Source: Flavobacterium sp. UBA7663 (GTDB lineage: Bacteria; Bacteroidota; Bacteroidia; Flavobacteriales; Flavobacteriaceae). From it: DNA of 7,348 nt. Positions 1 through 5,229 of the stretch are shown piece after piece. How positions within the stretch are numbered: position 1 is the first letter of the stretch; each line of letters begins with the position of its first letter. The notes under the pieces are model-generated. The model ran no database searches and was not told the origin of the DNA. It saw only the letters and a list, made by a program, of their open reading frames with translations. Location of the stretch: the NCBI RefSeq assembly GCF_002483315.1, contig NZ_DLHR01000021.1:1-7348 (forward strand). Direction: 5' to 3'. The position numbers and the translations under genes were made by a program.

Positions 1-6
1 AAGCTT

Positions 7-140
7 GCCTATAACGTTTCGCGGCCACGCGAAGTTGCGAAGCAAGCGAAACGAGTACTTTCCGCAAGATAGAGTTTATTCGTGAAAATGGAGCTGAAGC
101 TACTCAAAACCAGCAATTTCTCGTGACCGCTGTTACCGGC
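7..140 (-). repeat. attC-like site A
   Basis: Hairpin site downstream of the 149-499 gene. Left core GCCTATAAC (7-15) is preceded by TT and AAGC, the start of the next cassette outside the window. Right core GTTACCGGC (132-140) is the end of its own cassette and pairs with 527-535. The arms at about 16-38 (GCGGCCACG...GTTGC) and 115-131 pair with mismatches. Its centre is degenerate: the AGCGGAAA/TTTCCGCT stem seen in other copies is partly lost here (AGCGAAA, TTTCCGCA). Confidence 0.83.
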
Positions 141-148
141 TGCAACAA

Positions 149-499
149 TTAATGAACTTCGATTTTTTTAAGAATAACATTATCCAATTTCAACTTTTTG
201 TTTTTTATAATTTGTAGTGAAATGGATCGATCATTTAAATATCCAGAACTCAATTGTTCAATTAATGATGCTTCCACGCATTCGAGCAAAACTTCATTAC
301 GATTGTTAACTTTCCATTTTCCATTACAAGAAGCATTGACTTCAAAATATCTTTTATTAAGCGTAAAGGTCGAATCCTTATTTAAGACTAATGAATATTG
401 ATAATCGGCACCAACTTTCTTATAATTACCGTCAAGAGGAAAATTACTCTTGCAGCTAGCAAGACACAATAAAAAGAATATTAAGATTAGCTTTGTCAT
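149..499 (-). CDS. Small lipoprotein, lipocalin-like beta fold
   Basis: Predicted 116-residue lipoprotein. A short signal peptide MTKLILIFFLLCLASC ends in a lipobox (LASC) with acylated Cys16, so it should be anchored in the inner or outer membrane. The mature part alternates short polar/hydrophobic strands (YSLVLNKDSTFTL, GKWKVNNRNEVLLEC) around a GKWKV segment at residues 60-64, a pattern common in Bacteroidota lipocalin/NlpE-like small lipoproteins. Cys58 and Cys74 could form a disulfide. The frame is open up to a TTG at 520, but ATG 499 is chosen because it gives a standard signal peptide and lies 21 nt after the cassette start. The TAA stop is 2 nt from the 15-nt terminal repeat (132-146). 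No exact family is recognised and function is unknown. Confidence 0.82.
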   Translation of the reverse strand: MTKLILIFFLLCLASCKSNFPLDGNYKKVGADYQYSLVLNKDSTFTLNKRYFEVNASCNGKWKVNNRNEVLLECVEASLIEQLSSGYLNDRSISLQIIKNKKLKLDNVILKKIEVH

Positions 500-526
500 T
501 TTAGTAGATTCGATTTTCAAGTTGTT

Positions 527-663
527 GCCGGTAACGTCCCGCGCACAGGCGACGTTGCGACCAAAGCGGAAACGAGTATTCTCCGCTAAGATAGAATTTA
601 TTCGTGAAAATAGAGCTGAAGCTACTGAAAACCAGCAATGATCGCTTGTGCGCTGTTATAAGC
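527..663 (-). repeat. attC-like site B
   Basis: Left core GCCGGTAAC (527-535; extended 521-535) matches, as an inverted repeat, the far end of the adjoining cassette (132-146). Right core GTTATAAGC (655-663; extended to 669) pairs with 1191-1205. The main stem GCGCACAGGCGA pairs with TCGCTTGTGCGC with one G-T wobble. The left arm has a 5-nt bulge (GTCCC) after AAC, against one nucleotide on the right. The inner hairpin is AGCGGA (565-570) with TCCGCT (582-587). Confidence 0.86.
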
Positions 664-668
664 AGGTT

Positions 669-1190
669 TTACTCGGAACTAAAGCGATATTCATCTCCGC
701 CATCTTTTGAACATGGAAGAAAAAATTTTTTTGGCAATCCTTTCTCAAAATTTATTGATAATCCTTTTCTCAAATCACAGTTCTTTGAGTTTGTCCAGCA
801 AACAAATTTATTTTCGGTTATTTTAGAAGGCAATTCATATGGCATACCGACATTGTATTTTCCGACATACTTATTTTTCGTATCATAAATTTTTATATTG
901 CTTGTTCCATGACAAGTACTTGCAGCACTAAAAACAAAAAAAGAACTTAGAACTTTATACTGTTTTCCATTTTTTGTCTCTATTATGCCTAAATACTTTA
1001 TTGAAGTTTTATTACAGTCCTTTTTGTTTGTTAGGTTATAAATATATGACTTGCCAATATGTTCACTTTTCAAAGCGAGCAATTCATATTTTTGAAGTTT
1101 ACTAAATTCCAAAGAATACCTATCAATTCCAGCAAAAGAGCTTAGAATTATAATGGACAAGATTATTGTTATATAACGGATGGTTTTCAT
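669..1190 (-). CDS. Secreted cysteine-containing protein, unknown family
   Basis: A 173-residue protein with an N-terminal hydrophobic signal (MKTIRYITIILSIIILSSFAG), probably cleaved by signal peptidase I near residues 20-21; there is no lipobox cysteine. The mature part has five cysteines (59, 93, 131, 138, 160) in NKKDC, STCHG, FVCW, KNCD and LPCS contexts. This suggests periplasmic or extracellular disulfides. The composition is Lys/Ser/Asn rich with beta-strand-like segments. The ATG at 1190 directly abuts the cassette's 15-nt terminal repeat (1191-1205), so there is no room for a separate leader and translation must begin from a transcript crossing the attC. The TAA stop overlaps the other terminal repeat. 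I do not recognise the family and assign no function. Confidence 0.82.
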   Translation of the reverse strand: MKTIRYITIILSIIILSSFAGIDRYSLEFSKLQKYELLALKSEHIGKSYIYNLTNKKDCNKTSIKYLGIIETKNGKQYKVLSSFFVFSAASTCHGTSNIKIYDTKNKYVGKYNVGMPYELPSKITENKFVCWTNSKNCDLRKGLSINFEKGLPKKFFLPCSKDGGDEYRFSSE

Positions 1191-1196
1191 AAACTT

Positions 1197-1332
1197 GCTT
1201 ATAACGTTCCCTTACTATGCGACGTTGCGTTCAAAGCGGAACGAGTACTTTCCGCTAAGATAGAATTTATTCGTGAAAATAGAGCTGAAGCCACTGAAAA
1301 CCAGCAATGATCGCATAGTAAGTGTTATAGGC
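1197..1332 (-). repeat. attC-like site C
   Basis: Left core GCTTATAAC (1197-1205) is the inverted partner of 655-663. Right core GTTATAGGC (1324-1332) pairs with 1753-1761. The outer arm sequence is unique in this window: CTTACTATGCGA on the left pairs with TCGCATAGTAAG on the right without mismatch, while the centre is nearly identical to sites B, G and L. This shows that the stem is conserved by complementarity and not by sequence. The 5-nt/1-nt bulge next to AAC/GTT is kept. Confidence 0.86.
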
Positions 1333-1714
1333 TGGCGCAATTGTCGTCATCGTTATAATTCTTCAAAGCATCATCCAATTCTTTTATACAATCTGGAAGC
1401 GGATTTAAAACAATTTCTTTATTCAATTCGAGAACGATTTCAGATTTGATTTTACAGAAAATGCGTTCGCTTTCTTTATAAAAATGAAAACTTAAGTTGT
1501 CCAGATTTGGATTAGAAATATATAGAACATTTTCAAAATAGTATTTTTCAGCTCCGTAAATTATTGTCAATTTGAACAAACTTGGATCGGGATCTAATTC
1601 AATATTTACGGGATTAAGATTTTCAAAAAGCGGATATATCTTAGTATTCCAATTTCCTTGCGAGAAATGAATTTTTAACTTTTCGTCAAATTCTCCACTA
1701 ACTATAACTTTCAT
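1325..1714 (-). CDS. Hypothetical cytosolic protein; stop codon inside attC core
   Basis: Predicted 129-residue protein with no signal peptide or membrane segment. It is acidic, with beta-rich stretches (MKVIVSGEFDEKLKIHF, FKLTIIYGAEKYYFENVLYI) and an acidic C-terminus (KNYNDDDNCASL). The frame is open upstream to a GTG at 1774, but that extension runs through the attC core and is basic. ATG 1714, 32 nt after the cassette terminal repeat, is therefore preferred. The last codons, Ala-Ser-Leu-stop, are encoded by the terminal inverted repeat itself, and the TAA lies in CCTATAAC, so the recombination core supplies the stop. I recognise no family; function is unknown. Confidence 0.75.
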   Translation of the reverse strand: MKVIVSGEFDEKLKIHFSQGNWNTKIYPLFENLNPVNIELDPDPSLFKLTIIYGAEKYYFENVLYISNPNLDNLSFHFYKESERIFCKIKSEIVLELNKEIVLNPLPDCIKELDDALKNYNDDDNCASL

Positions 1715-1752
1715 ACTAATTTCATTGTTTTTACCACGATTTCTAAGCGCTT

Positions 1753-1887
1753 GCCTATAACGTTTCGCGGACACGCGAAGTTGCGAAGCCAGCGAAGCGA
1801 GTACTGTCCGCTAAGATAGAATTAATTCGTGAAAATGGAGCTTAAGCTACTCAAAACCAGCAATTTCTCGTGACCGCTGTTGGCAGC
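1753..1887 (-). repeat. attC-like site D
   Basis: Left core GCCTATAAC (1753-1761; extended 1747-1761) is the partner of 1324-1338. Right core GTTGGCAGC (1879-1887; extended to 1893) pairs with 2602-2610. The arms GCGGACACG...GAAGTTGC and GCAATTTCTCGTGACCGC belong to the same arm subtype as A and E. The central segment has AAGATAGAATTAATTCG, close to the consensus. Confidence 0.85.
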
Positions 1888-1913
1888 AGTTCAGGATAAA
1901 GTGCCTGATTGGA

Positions 1914-2552
1914 CTATAATTTTTCTAGAATTCTTTCAGCAATAAACTTCATTCCTTTGTCATTTGGATGCGCCGCCACAGCGTCATTTTCAAATTCGTC
2001 AATTGCTTCATAAGATAAATCGCCGTGTACCTCACTAATATCGATAAACTCATAACCATATTGTTCGCAGACATTTTTTTCAATCAAATCTTTTTCCTCA
2101 TCATACCAGAAGTTACTTACAAGCATTACTCTAGTGTTGTTTTGTTTGTAACGCATTATCAATTCGGGCAACGTTTGCTCGAATTTTAAGAAATTCTCAG
2201 ACCCAACATTTTCACCGAATTGTATAACCAACACGTCGATTTTTTTTGCAGGCGCGGGCGGAAACTCGGTTTCATCAAATTGAATTTCCCAATATGGAAC
2301 TCTTAATTTTTCTACGTTATTTTTAATGGACAGAACCCCGCAAAAATCGTTTGTAGGTGATGACGCCGCCATTCCCCAATCATTAAACCATCCAATATCA
2401 GTAGAAGGAAGGTGGCTTGTAATTGAGTTTCCAATAACAACTATGTTTAACCGCTTTGGAATAACAATAACACTCAAACCTGGAGATGGATCAGTTGATT
2501 GACAAGAAACTGTCAATAAAAGAATATATAGTGCTATCAGAATTTTTTTCAT
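1914..2552 (-). CDS. SGNH/GDSL-family hydrolase lipoprotein
   Basis: A 212-residue protein, probably an esterase or acyl/deacetyl-hydrolase acting on a cell-surface or environmental ester substrate. The signal MKKILIALYILLLTVSC places an acylated Cys17. SGNH blocks seen: block I as IVVIGNSIT, with the likely nucleophile Ser43; block III as QFGEN, with Gly113 and Asn115 as oxyanion-hole candidates; block V as AAHPNDKGM, with His195 as catalytic base. The usual Asp three residues before the His is replaced by Val192. Asp190 may compensate, or the enzyme may use a Ser-His dyad. The length fits a single-domain SGNH enzyme. It is the only gene here with an evident catalytic site. TAG ends 20 nt from the terminal repeat. 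The substrate cannot be inferred, because the neighbours are unrelated cassettes. Confidence 0.85.
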   Translation of the reverse strand: MKKILIALYILLLTVSCQSTDPSPGLSVIVIPKRLNIVVIGNSITSHLPSTDIGWFNDWGMAASSPTNDFCGVLSIKNNVEKLRVPYWEIQFDETEFPPAPAKKIDVLVIQFGENVGSENFLKFEQTLPELIMRYKQNNTRVMLVSNFWYDEEKDLIEKNVCEQYGYEFIDISEVHGDLSYEAIDEFENDAVAAHPNDKGMKFIAERILEKL

Positions 2553-2601
2553 TTTAGAGATATTAAATTTGACTTATTGCGTACTCGTCTCCGAATGAAT
2601 T

Positions 2602-2736
2602 GCTGCCAACGTTTCGCGGACACGTGAAGTTGTGAAGCCAGCGAAGTGAGTACTTTCCGCTAAGATAGAATTTATTCGTGAAAATAGAGCAGAAGCAAGA
2701 GAAAACCAACAATTTCTCGTGACCGCTGTTACTTGA
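2602..2736 (-). repeat. attC-like site E
   Basis: Left core GCTGCCAAC (2602-2610; extended 2596-2610) is the partner of 1879-1893. Right core GTTACTTGA (2728-2736) pairs with 3029-3037. The arm subtype is shared with A and D. The centre has drifted: AGCAGAAGCAAGAGAAAACC replaces the usual AGCTGAAGCTACTGAAAACC. Confidence 0.84.
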
Positions 2737-3037
2737 ATGTCGCGACACGAAAGTTGAGCACGAAAGAACTGACATTAGAAAATCTACAAACCGAATCGCC
2801 AAAGTTCAAAAATGCATGGCATTTTTCCTGGAACACACAACGGACAAAGATTGCGAAAGATTTGACACAAGAATTTCGACAAATATTTTCCAGTTCAATA
2901 TTGACGATCAGTTTCGACCAACTTTGGGATTTTAAAGAAATTCGCAATCGTGTTTTATACAAAGTGAAAAAAATGCGTTTACGAAATTCTCAAGCAAAAC
3001 GCAATATTGGAGCGGGCGAGGAGCGATTTCAAGTAAC
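2728..3037. other. Cassette without a convincing gene
   Basis: This insert is bounded by matching terminal repeats (GTTACTTGA at 2728-2736, TCAAGTAAC at 3029-3037), so it is a genuine cassette. No minus-strand frame with an ATG covers it. Two weak candidates compete. A plus-strand frame from TTG 2733 has plausible coding composition (LSTKELTLENL, SFDQLWDFKEIRNRV) but runs into site F and has no standard start. A minus-strand frame (2962 to 2729, TTG start) ends with TAA inside the core like real cassette genes, but is Cys/Phe/Ser rich, as an antisense frame would be. It may be an inverted gene fragment, a decayed gene or a noncoding RNA. I see no clear RNA fold. Confidence 0.5.
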
Positions 3038-3163
3038 GTCCCGCCGCCATGTCTAGTTGCGGCCAAGATAGCAGAGTAGTCTCGGCTACTGTGAACGAAG
3101 TTAATGAAATAGGAGTTTCCTTTGACACAATTGCAGCAATTAGTCATGACGGCTGTTAGCCGT
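3029..3163 (-). repeat. attC-like site F (second subtype)
   Basis: Left core TCAAGTAAC (3029-3037). Right core GTTAGCCGT (3155-3163; extended to 3169) pairs with 3693-3707. It belongs to a different subtype with site H. The arms GCCGCCATG-TCTAGTTGC pair with GCAATTAGTCATGACGGC, and the centre contains GAACGAAGTTAATGAAA in place of the A-E type centre. The overall length (135 bp), the 5/1 bulge and the GTTGC/GCAAT apex are unchanged. Confidence 0.83.
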
Positions 3164-3165
3164 GG

Positions 3166-3666
3166 TTATTGTACTCTTTCTAATAATCTATAATAAATTA
3201 CATTTCCACTTCCATCATCTAAGCTCATGATTAATCGCCCTTTTTTCAGAAAGTCGTTTATGTCCTTGGCGAATAAATTAACCCCCCATAATTCTTGATA
3301 ATCTTTAATTTCTTTATTGTCAATTGTCAGAAATTGACCTTTCAGTTCATAATTTGGAGTTTTTTCGCTTGGTAAAATGCTAAAGATTTCCGCTAATTGT
3401 TTTGAAGTATAATTTTCGTCTTCGTTAATCATCATTGAATATACTTTTCCATTTTCATAGAATGCAAACCATTGATATTTTTGCGGCCAAGGATTGACTT
3501 GATTCAGTTTATCTTCGCTAGGGATATCAATTTTCTTCCAAAATCCTATTAATTCTGAAAGAGAAGGTGGACCGCCAGCTTCGGATTTTTTTTCTTGACT
3601 AATTGCTGCGCATGAAAATATTAGACAAATTACTGTCATTTTTATTTTTCTAAAATCTGATTTCAT
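3166..3666 (-). CDS. Secreted lipocalin-like protein
   Basis: A 166-residue protein with a basic n-region (MKSDFRKIK) and hydrophobic core, then likely signal peptidase I cleavage around AIS-QE (residues 23-24). The Cys19 context LIFSC is a poor lipobox, so it is probably soluble periplasmic or secreted. The mature domain opens with the lipocalin-like GFWKK motif (41-45) and continues with beta strands (QWFAFYENGKVYSMMI, GQFLTI, GRLIMSLDDGSGNVIYYRLLE). That resembles small Bacteroidota lipocalin-like proteins ending in YYRL. A ligand cannot be predicted. The start at 3666 lies 26 nt after the cassette terminal repeat; Met10 (3639) is an alternative. The TAA lies inside the opposite terminal repeat (3155-3169). 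Confidence 0.82.
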   Translation of the reverse strand: MKSDFRKIKMTVICLIFSCAAISQEKKSEAGGPPSLSELIGFWKKIDIPSEDKLNQVNPWPQKYQWFAFYENGKVYSMMINEDENYTSKQLAEIFSILPSEKTPNYELKGQFLTIDNKEIKDYQELWGVNLFAKDINDFLKKGRLIMSLDDGSGNVIYYRLLERVQ

Positions 3667-3698
3667 TACTTATTGTTTATTGAGTTTCATTGATAATC

Positions 3699-3835
3699 AC
3701 GGCTAACGTCCCGCGCACAGGCGACGTTGCGACCAAAGCGGAAACGAGTATTTTCCGCTAAGATAGAATTTATTCGTGAAAATGGAGCCGAAGCTACTGA
3801 AAACCAGCAATGATCGCTTGTGCGCTGTTAGCAGT
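3699..3835 (-). repeat. attC-like site G
   Basis: Left core ACGGCTAAC (3699-3707; extended 3693-3707) is the partner of 3155-3169. Right core GTTAGCAGT (3827-3835; extended to 3841) pairs with 4191-4205. It has the GCGCACAGGCGA arm type and is almost identical to B and L over the inner 120 bp, which suggests recent duplication or homogenisation. The inner stem AGCGGAAA/TTTCCGCT is perfect over 8 bp with a 7-nt loop. Confidence 0.86.
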
Positions 3836-3856
3836 TTTGCGAATGTAGTTTCAATT

Positions 3857-4162
3857 TTATTTTTGTAAATCAATTTCAGCTTTATTGATTTTCTTTCTAT
3901 TCCACAACAAAAAAGATTTTTGTCCCAATTTGAACAATTTATCTTTTTCAACTTCATTTTTCAACGCCCATTTTATCCATTTTACGACGGCAAATTCCCA
4001 ATATATCCAACCAATAGCGCAAGCAATAATAGCACATATATTAAAATTCAAATTACTTACACTAAGTATTAGAAACAAGCTGGAAAATATGATTACTGTT
4101 ACAGGAACATTTACCCAAAATAAACCTTTTAAAACAATTTCGGAATCTTTTACTTTTTGCAT
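3857..4162 (-). CDS. Small two-helix membrane protein
   Basis: A 101-residue protein with two predicted transmembrane helices (about residues 13-35 and 40-62) joined by a tight turn (SNLNFN). The first 12 residues (MQKVKDSEIVLK) and a basic, amphipathic C-terminal tail (KWALKNEVEKDKLFKLGQKSFLLWNRKK) are probably both cytoplasmic. The second helix has the aromatic stretch GWIYWEFAVVKWIKW. No signal peptide is seen. The start at ATG 4162 is 28 nt after the cassette terminal repeat; the TAA is 15 nt before the opposite one. I recognise no named family and assign no function; small two-helix proteins can be toxins, holin-like proteins or regulators, but nothing here decides between these. Confidence 0.8.
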   Translation of the reverse strand: MQKVKDSEIVLKGLFWVNVPVTVIIFSSLFLILSVSNLNFNICAIIACAIGWIYWEFAVVKWIKWALKNEVEKDKLFKLGQKSFLLWNRKKINKAEIDLQK

Positions 4163-4196
4163 ATAAGTTATCTATTTATCGTTCCTGTAACGCATT

Positions 4197-4331
4197 ACTG
4201 CTAACGTTTCGCCGCCATGTCTAGTTGCGGCCAAGATAGCAGAGTATTTTCCGCTAGTGAGAACGAAGTTAATGAAATTGGTGTTTCCGGCGACACGAAT
4301 GCAGCAATTAGTCATGGCGGCTGTTGGCAGC
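4197..4331 (-). repeat. attC-like site H (second subtype)
   Basis: Left core ACTGCTAAC (4197-4205; extended 4191-4205) is the partner of 3827-3841. Right core GTTGGCAGC (4323-4331; extended to 4337) pairs with 4726-4740. It is a sister of site F: GCCGCCATG pairs perfectly with CATGGCGGC, where F has one mismatch. The left central part (GAGTATTTTCCGCTA) resembles the main subtype, so the copy looks like a mosaic. Confidence 0.84.
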
Positions 4332-4336
4332 AGTAA

Positions 4337-4696
4337 TTAAGGGCTTACTATTGTTCGTTCAATTAGGTCTAACATTTTTATTTCGTTTGCTTTGTCTCTT
4401 TGGCCTAGAAGGTTTGTTAGTTTCACTTTTACTACAAATGATTTTCCATTTTCTTTCTTTTTGACTTTCATTTTTCCTGAAATTGCAATTGGTTTGCTAC
4501 CGTAAAACGTATAACAATTTTCTGTTGACTTTTCTTTGTCAATTTGTAAGCAATTACCATTAGCACATGATGCTTCCCCACTAGTAAAAGCTTGTCTAGT
4601 GATTAATTTGCTTCGCGAATAATCATGGTTAATTTTCCTTGTTGTATAGCAACTAACCATTAACATTGCTAACAATAACGTAAATATTGATTTCAT
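4337..4696 (-). CDS. Small basic lipoprotein, unknown family
   Basis: A 119-residue predicted lipoprotein. The signal MKSIFTLLLAMLMVSC has a good lipobox (MVSC) and acylated Cys16. The mature part is basic, with three more cysteines (44, 49, 61; SCANGNC and ENCYTF), then a beta-like Lys-rich segment (ISGKMKVKKKENGKSFVVKVKLTN) and a C-terminal helix (KANEIKMLDLIERTIV). The SCANGNC pair may form a disulfide-closed loop. ATG 4696 is 29 nt after the cassette terminal repeat, and the TAA begins at the last base of the opposite repeat. No family is recognised. It is likely surface- or periplasm-facing, with unknown role. Confidence 0.8.
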   Translation of the reverse strand: MKSIFTLLLAMLMVSCYTTRKINHDYSRSKLITRQAFTSGEASCANGNCLQIDKEKSTENCYTFYGSKPIAISGKMKVKKKENGKSFVVKVKLTNLLGQRDKANEIKMLDLIERTIVSP

Positions 4697-4731
4697 GATA
4701 TTTTAGATTTAAAGTTATGTTCAGTATTATT

Positions 4732-4866
4732 GCTGCCAACGTTTCGCGGCTTTGAGAAGTTGCGGACTTACTGCCTGCGTTTTCTCCGCTACCGCAAACG
4801 AAGTTAATAAAAAGAAATATTCAATTACTACAAAACCCGCAATTTCTTAAAGCCGTTGTTACTTGC
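4732..4866 (-). repeat. attC-like site I (divergent subtype)
   Basis: Left core GCTGCCAAC (4732-4740; extended 4726-4740) is the partner of 4323-4337. Right core GTTACTTGC (4858-4866; extended to 4872) pairs with 5081-5095. The arms CGGCTTTGAGAAGTTGCG and CGCAATTTCTTAAAGCCG pair with three G-T wobbles on the plus strand. The centre (GACTTACTGCCTGCG) is largely unrelated to the other copies, apart from AACGAAGTTAATAAAA, shared with F and H. Confidence 0.8.
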
Positions 4867-4878
4867 TGGCGCAAAATG

Positions 4879-5040
4879 GCATTTTCTTTTTTTTTCTTTT
4901 TTTGGATAAATTTCCGTTTAAGCTTTTTCCACGTAATCCCGCGCAAATACTGCGAAATCTATTTCCATCCTTTTTTTATGGATTGCATTTGCGCAAAATT
5001 CTAAAAAACGTGAATAAAAAAAGAAAAAAAAAGAAAATGC
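4879..5040. repeat. Perfect 25-bp inverted repeat, homopurine/homopyrimidine-rich
   Basis: The left arm 4879-4903 reads GCATTTTC, nine T, C, seven T. The right arm 5016-5040 is its exact complement: seven A, G, nine A, G, AAAATGC. The arms are separated by 112 nt. Transcribed from either strand, this would form a long AU-rich stem closing a loop. No transposase or target-site duplication accompanies it, so a MITE is not supported. The A9/T9 tracts are also candidates for slippage. Confidence 0.9.
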
Positions 5041-5070
5041 GACTCCAACTGCGTCATATAAGCGTTGCAT
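4918..5070 (-). CDS. Possible 50-residue peptide
   Basis: Candidate minus-strand gene of 50 residues starting at ATG 5070, 10 nt after the cassette terminal repeat, in the same orientation as all clear genes. The translation MQRLYDAVGVAFSFFFFFYSRFLEFCANAI has a Phe-rich hydrophobic segment, then a charged tail (KKRMEIDFAVFARDYVEKA). The Phe run is simply the translation of the right arm of the 25-bp inverted repeat. The start codon sits within a 6-bp hairpin (5063-5080) that would mask it in mRNA. No family is recognised. It could be a small membrane-active peptide, but an accidental frame over a structured RNA is equally likely. Confidence 0.3.
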   Translation of the reverse strand: MQRLYDAVGVAFSFFFFFYSRFLEFCANAIHKKRMEIDFAVFARDYVEKA

Positions 5071-5086
5071 TTTCGCAACGGCGCTT

Positions 5087-5223
5087 GCAAGTAACGTTAG
5101 GCCGCTAACCGAAGTTGCCGATGAAAGCGGGCTGAGTTCTCTCTGCCAAGATAATGTTTCTTCGTGAAACTGCAACTTCTGGCTAACGAAAATCGGCAAT
5201 TTTGGTTAACGGCGGTTAGCTGA
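5087..5223 (-). repeat. attC-like site J (divergent subtype)
   Basis: Left core GCAAGTAAC (5087-5095; extended 5081-5095) is the partner of 4858-4872. Right core GTTAGCTGA (5215-5223; extended to 5229) pairs with 5844-5858. The arms GCCGCTAACCGAAGTTGCCG and CGGCAATTTTGGTTAACGGC give a stem of about 20 bp. The bulge is GTTAG against C. A second internal pair CGAAGTT/GGCTAACG near the centre and the TTTCTTCGTGAAA mini-hairpin differ from the main subtype. Confidence 0.82.
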
Positions 5224-5229
5224 AGGCCG

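Larger units (their letters stand above)
4858..5095. other. Short gene-poor cassette with long inverted repeat
   Basis: This insert is bounded by GTTACTTGC-TG-GCGC (4858-4872) and GCGC-TT-GCAAGTAAC (5081-5095), so it is a proper cassette. It is the shortest in the window, about 240 bp including both ends. It has no convincing gene. A 50-codon frame and a perfect 25-bp inverted repeat (both listed separately) occupy it. A small hairpin CGTTGC-6 nt-GCAACG (5063-5080) and the palindrome TTTGCGCAAA (4988-4997) add to its structure. A structured RNA is the main alternative to a small peptide. Confidence 0.6.

Noticed and set aside
1..6. HindIII site as a biological boundary
   Set aside because: AAGCTT at the first base may reflect a clone or fragment end. 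Another AAGCTT occurs at 4920-4925, and these six bases also fit the AAGC-TT extension of the terminal repeat.
450..888. Plus-strand frames across site B and the neighbouring genes
   Set aside because: They are antisense to well-supported minus-strand genes and read through the palindrome; shadow frames.
2563..2802. Minus-strand frame across site E
   Set aside because: It consists mainly of translated attC sequence; the same pseudo-peptide (FTNKFYLSGKYS) recurs at site G, showing that it is just the repeat.
5063..5080. Rho-independent terminator
   Set aside because: The 6-bp hairpin is not followed by a T tract on either strand at the right distance, and it overlaps a possible start codon.
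4863..5108. Plus-strand frame of 81 codons across the short cassette
   Set aside because: TTG start, crosses the attC boundary, and Phe/Lys runs come from the inverted repeat; opposite to all clear genes.
4918..5199. Longer minus-strand frame (93 codons) running from site J into the short cassette
   Set aside because: The upstream half is translated attC sequence; only the part from ATG 5070 lies in the cassette and is listed at low confidence.
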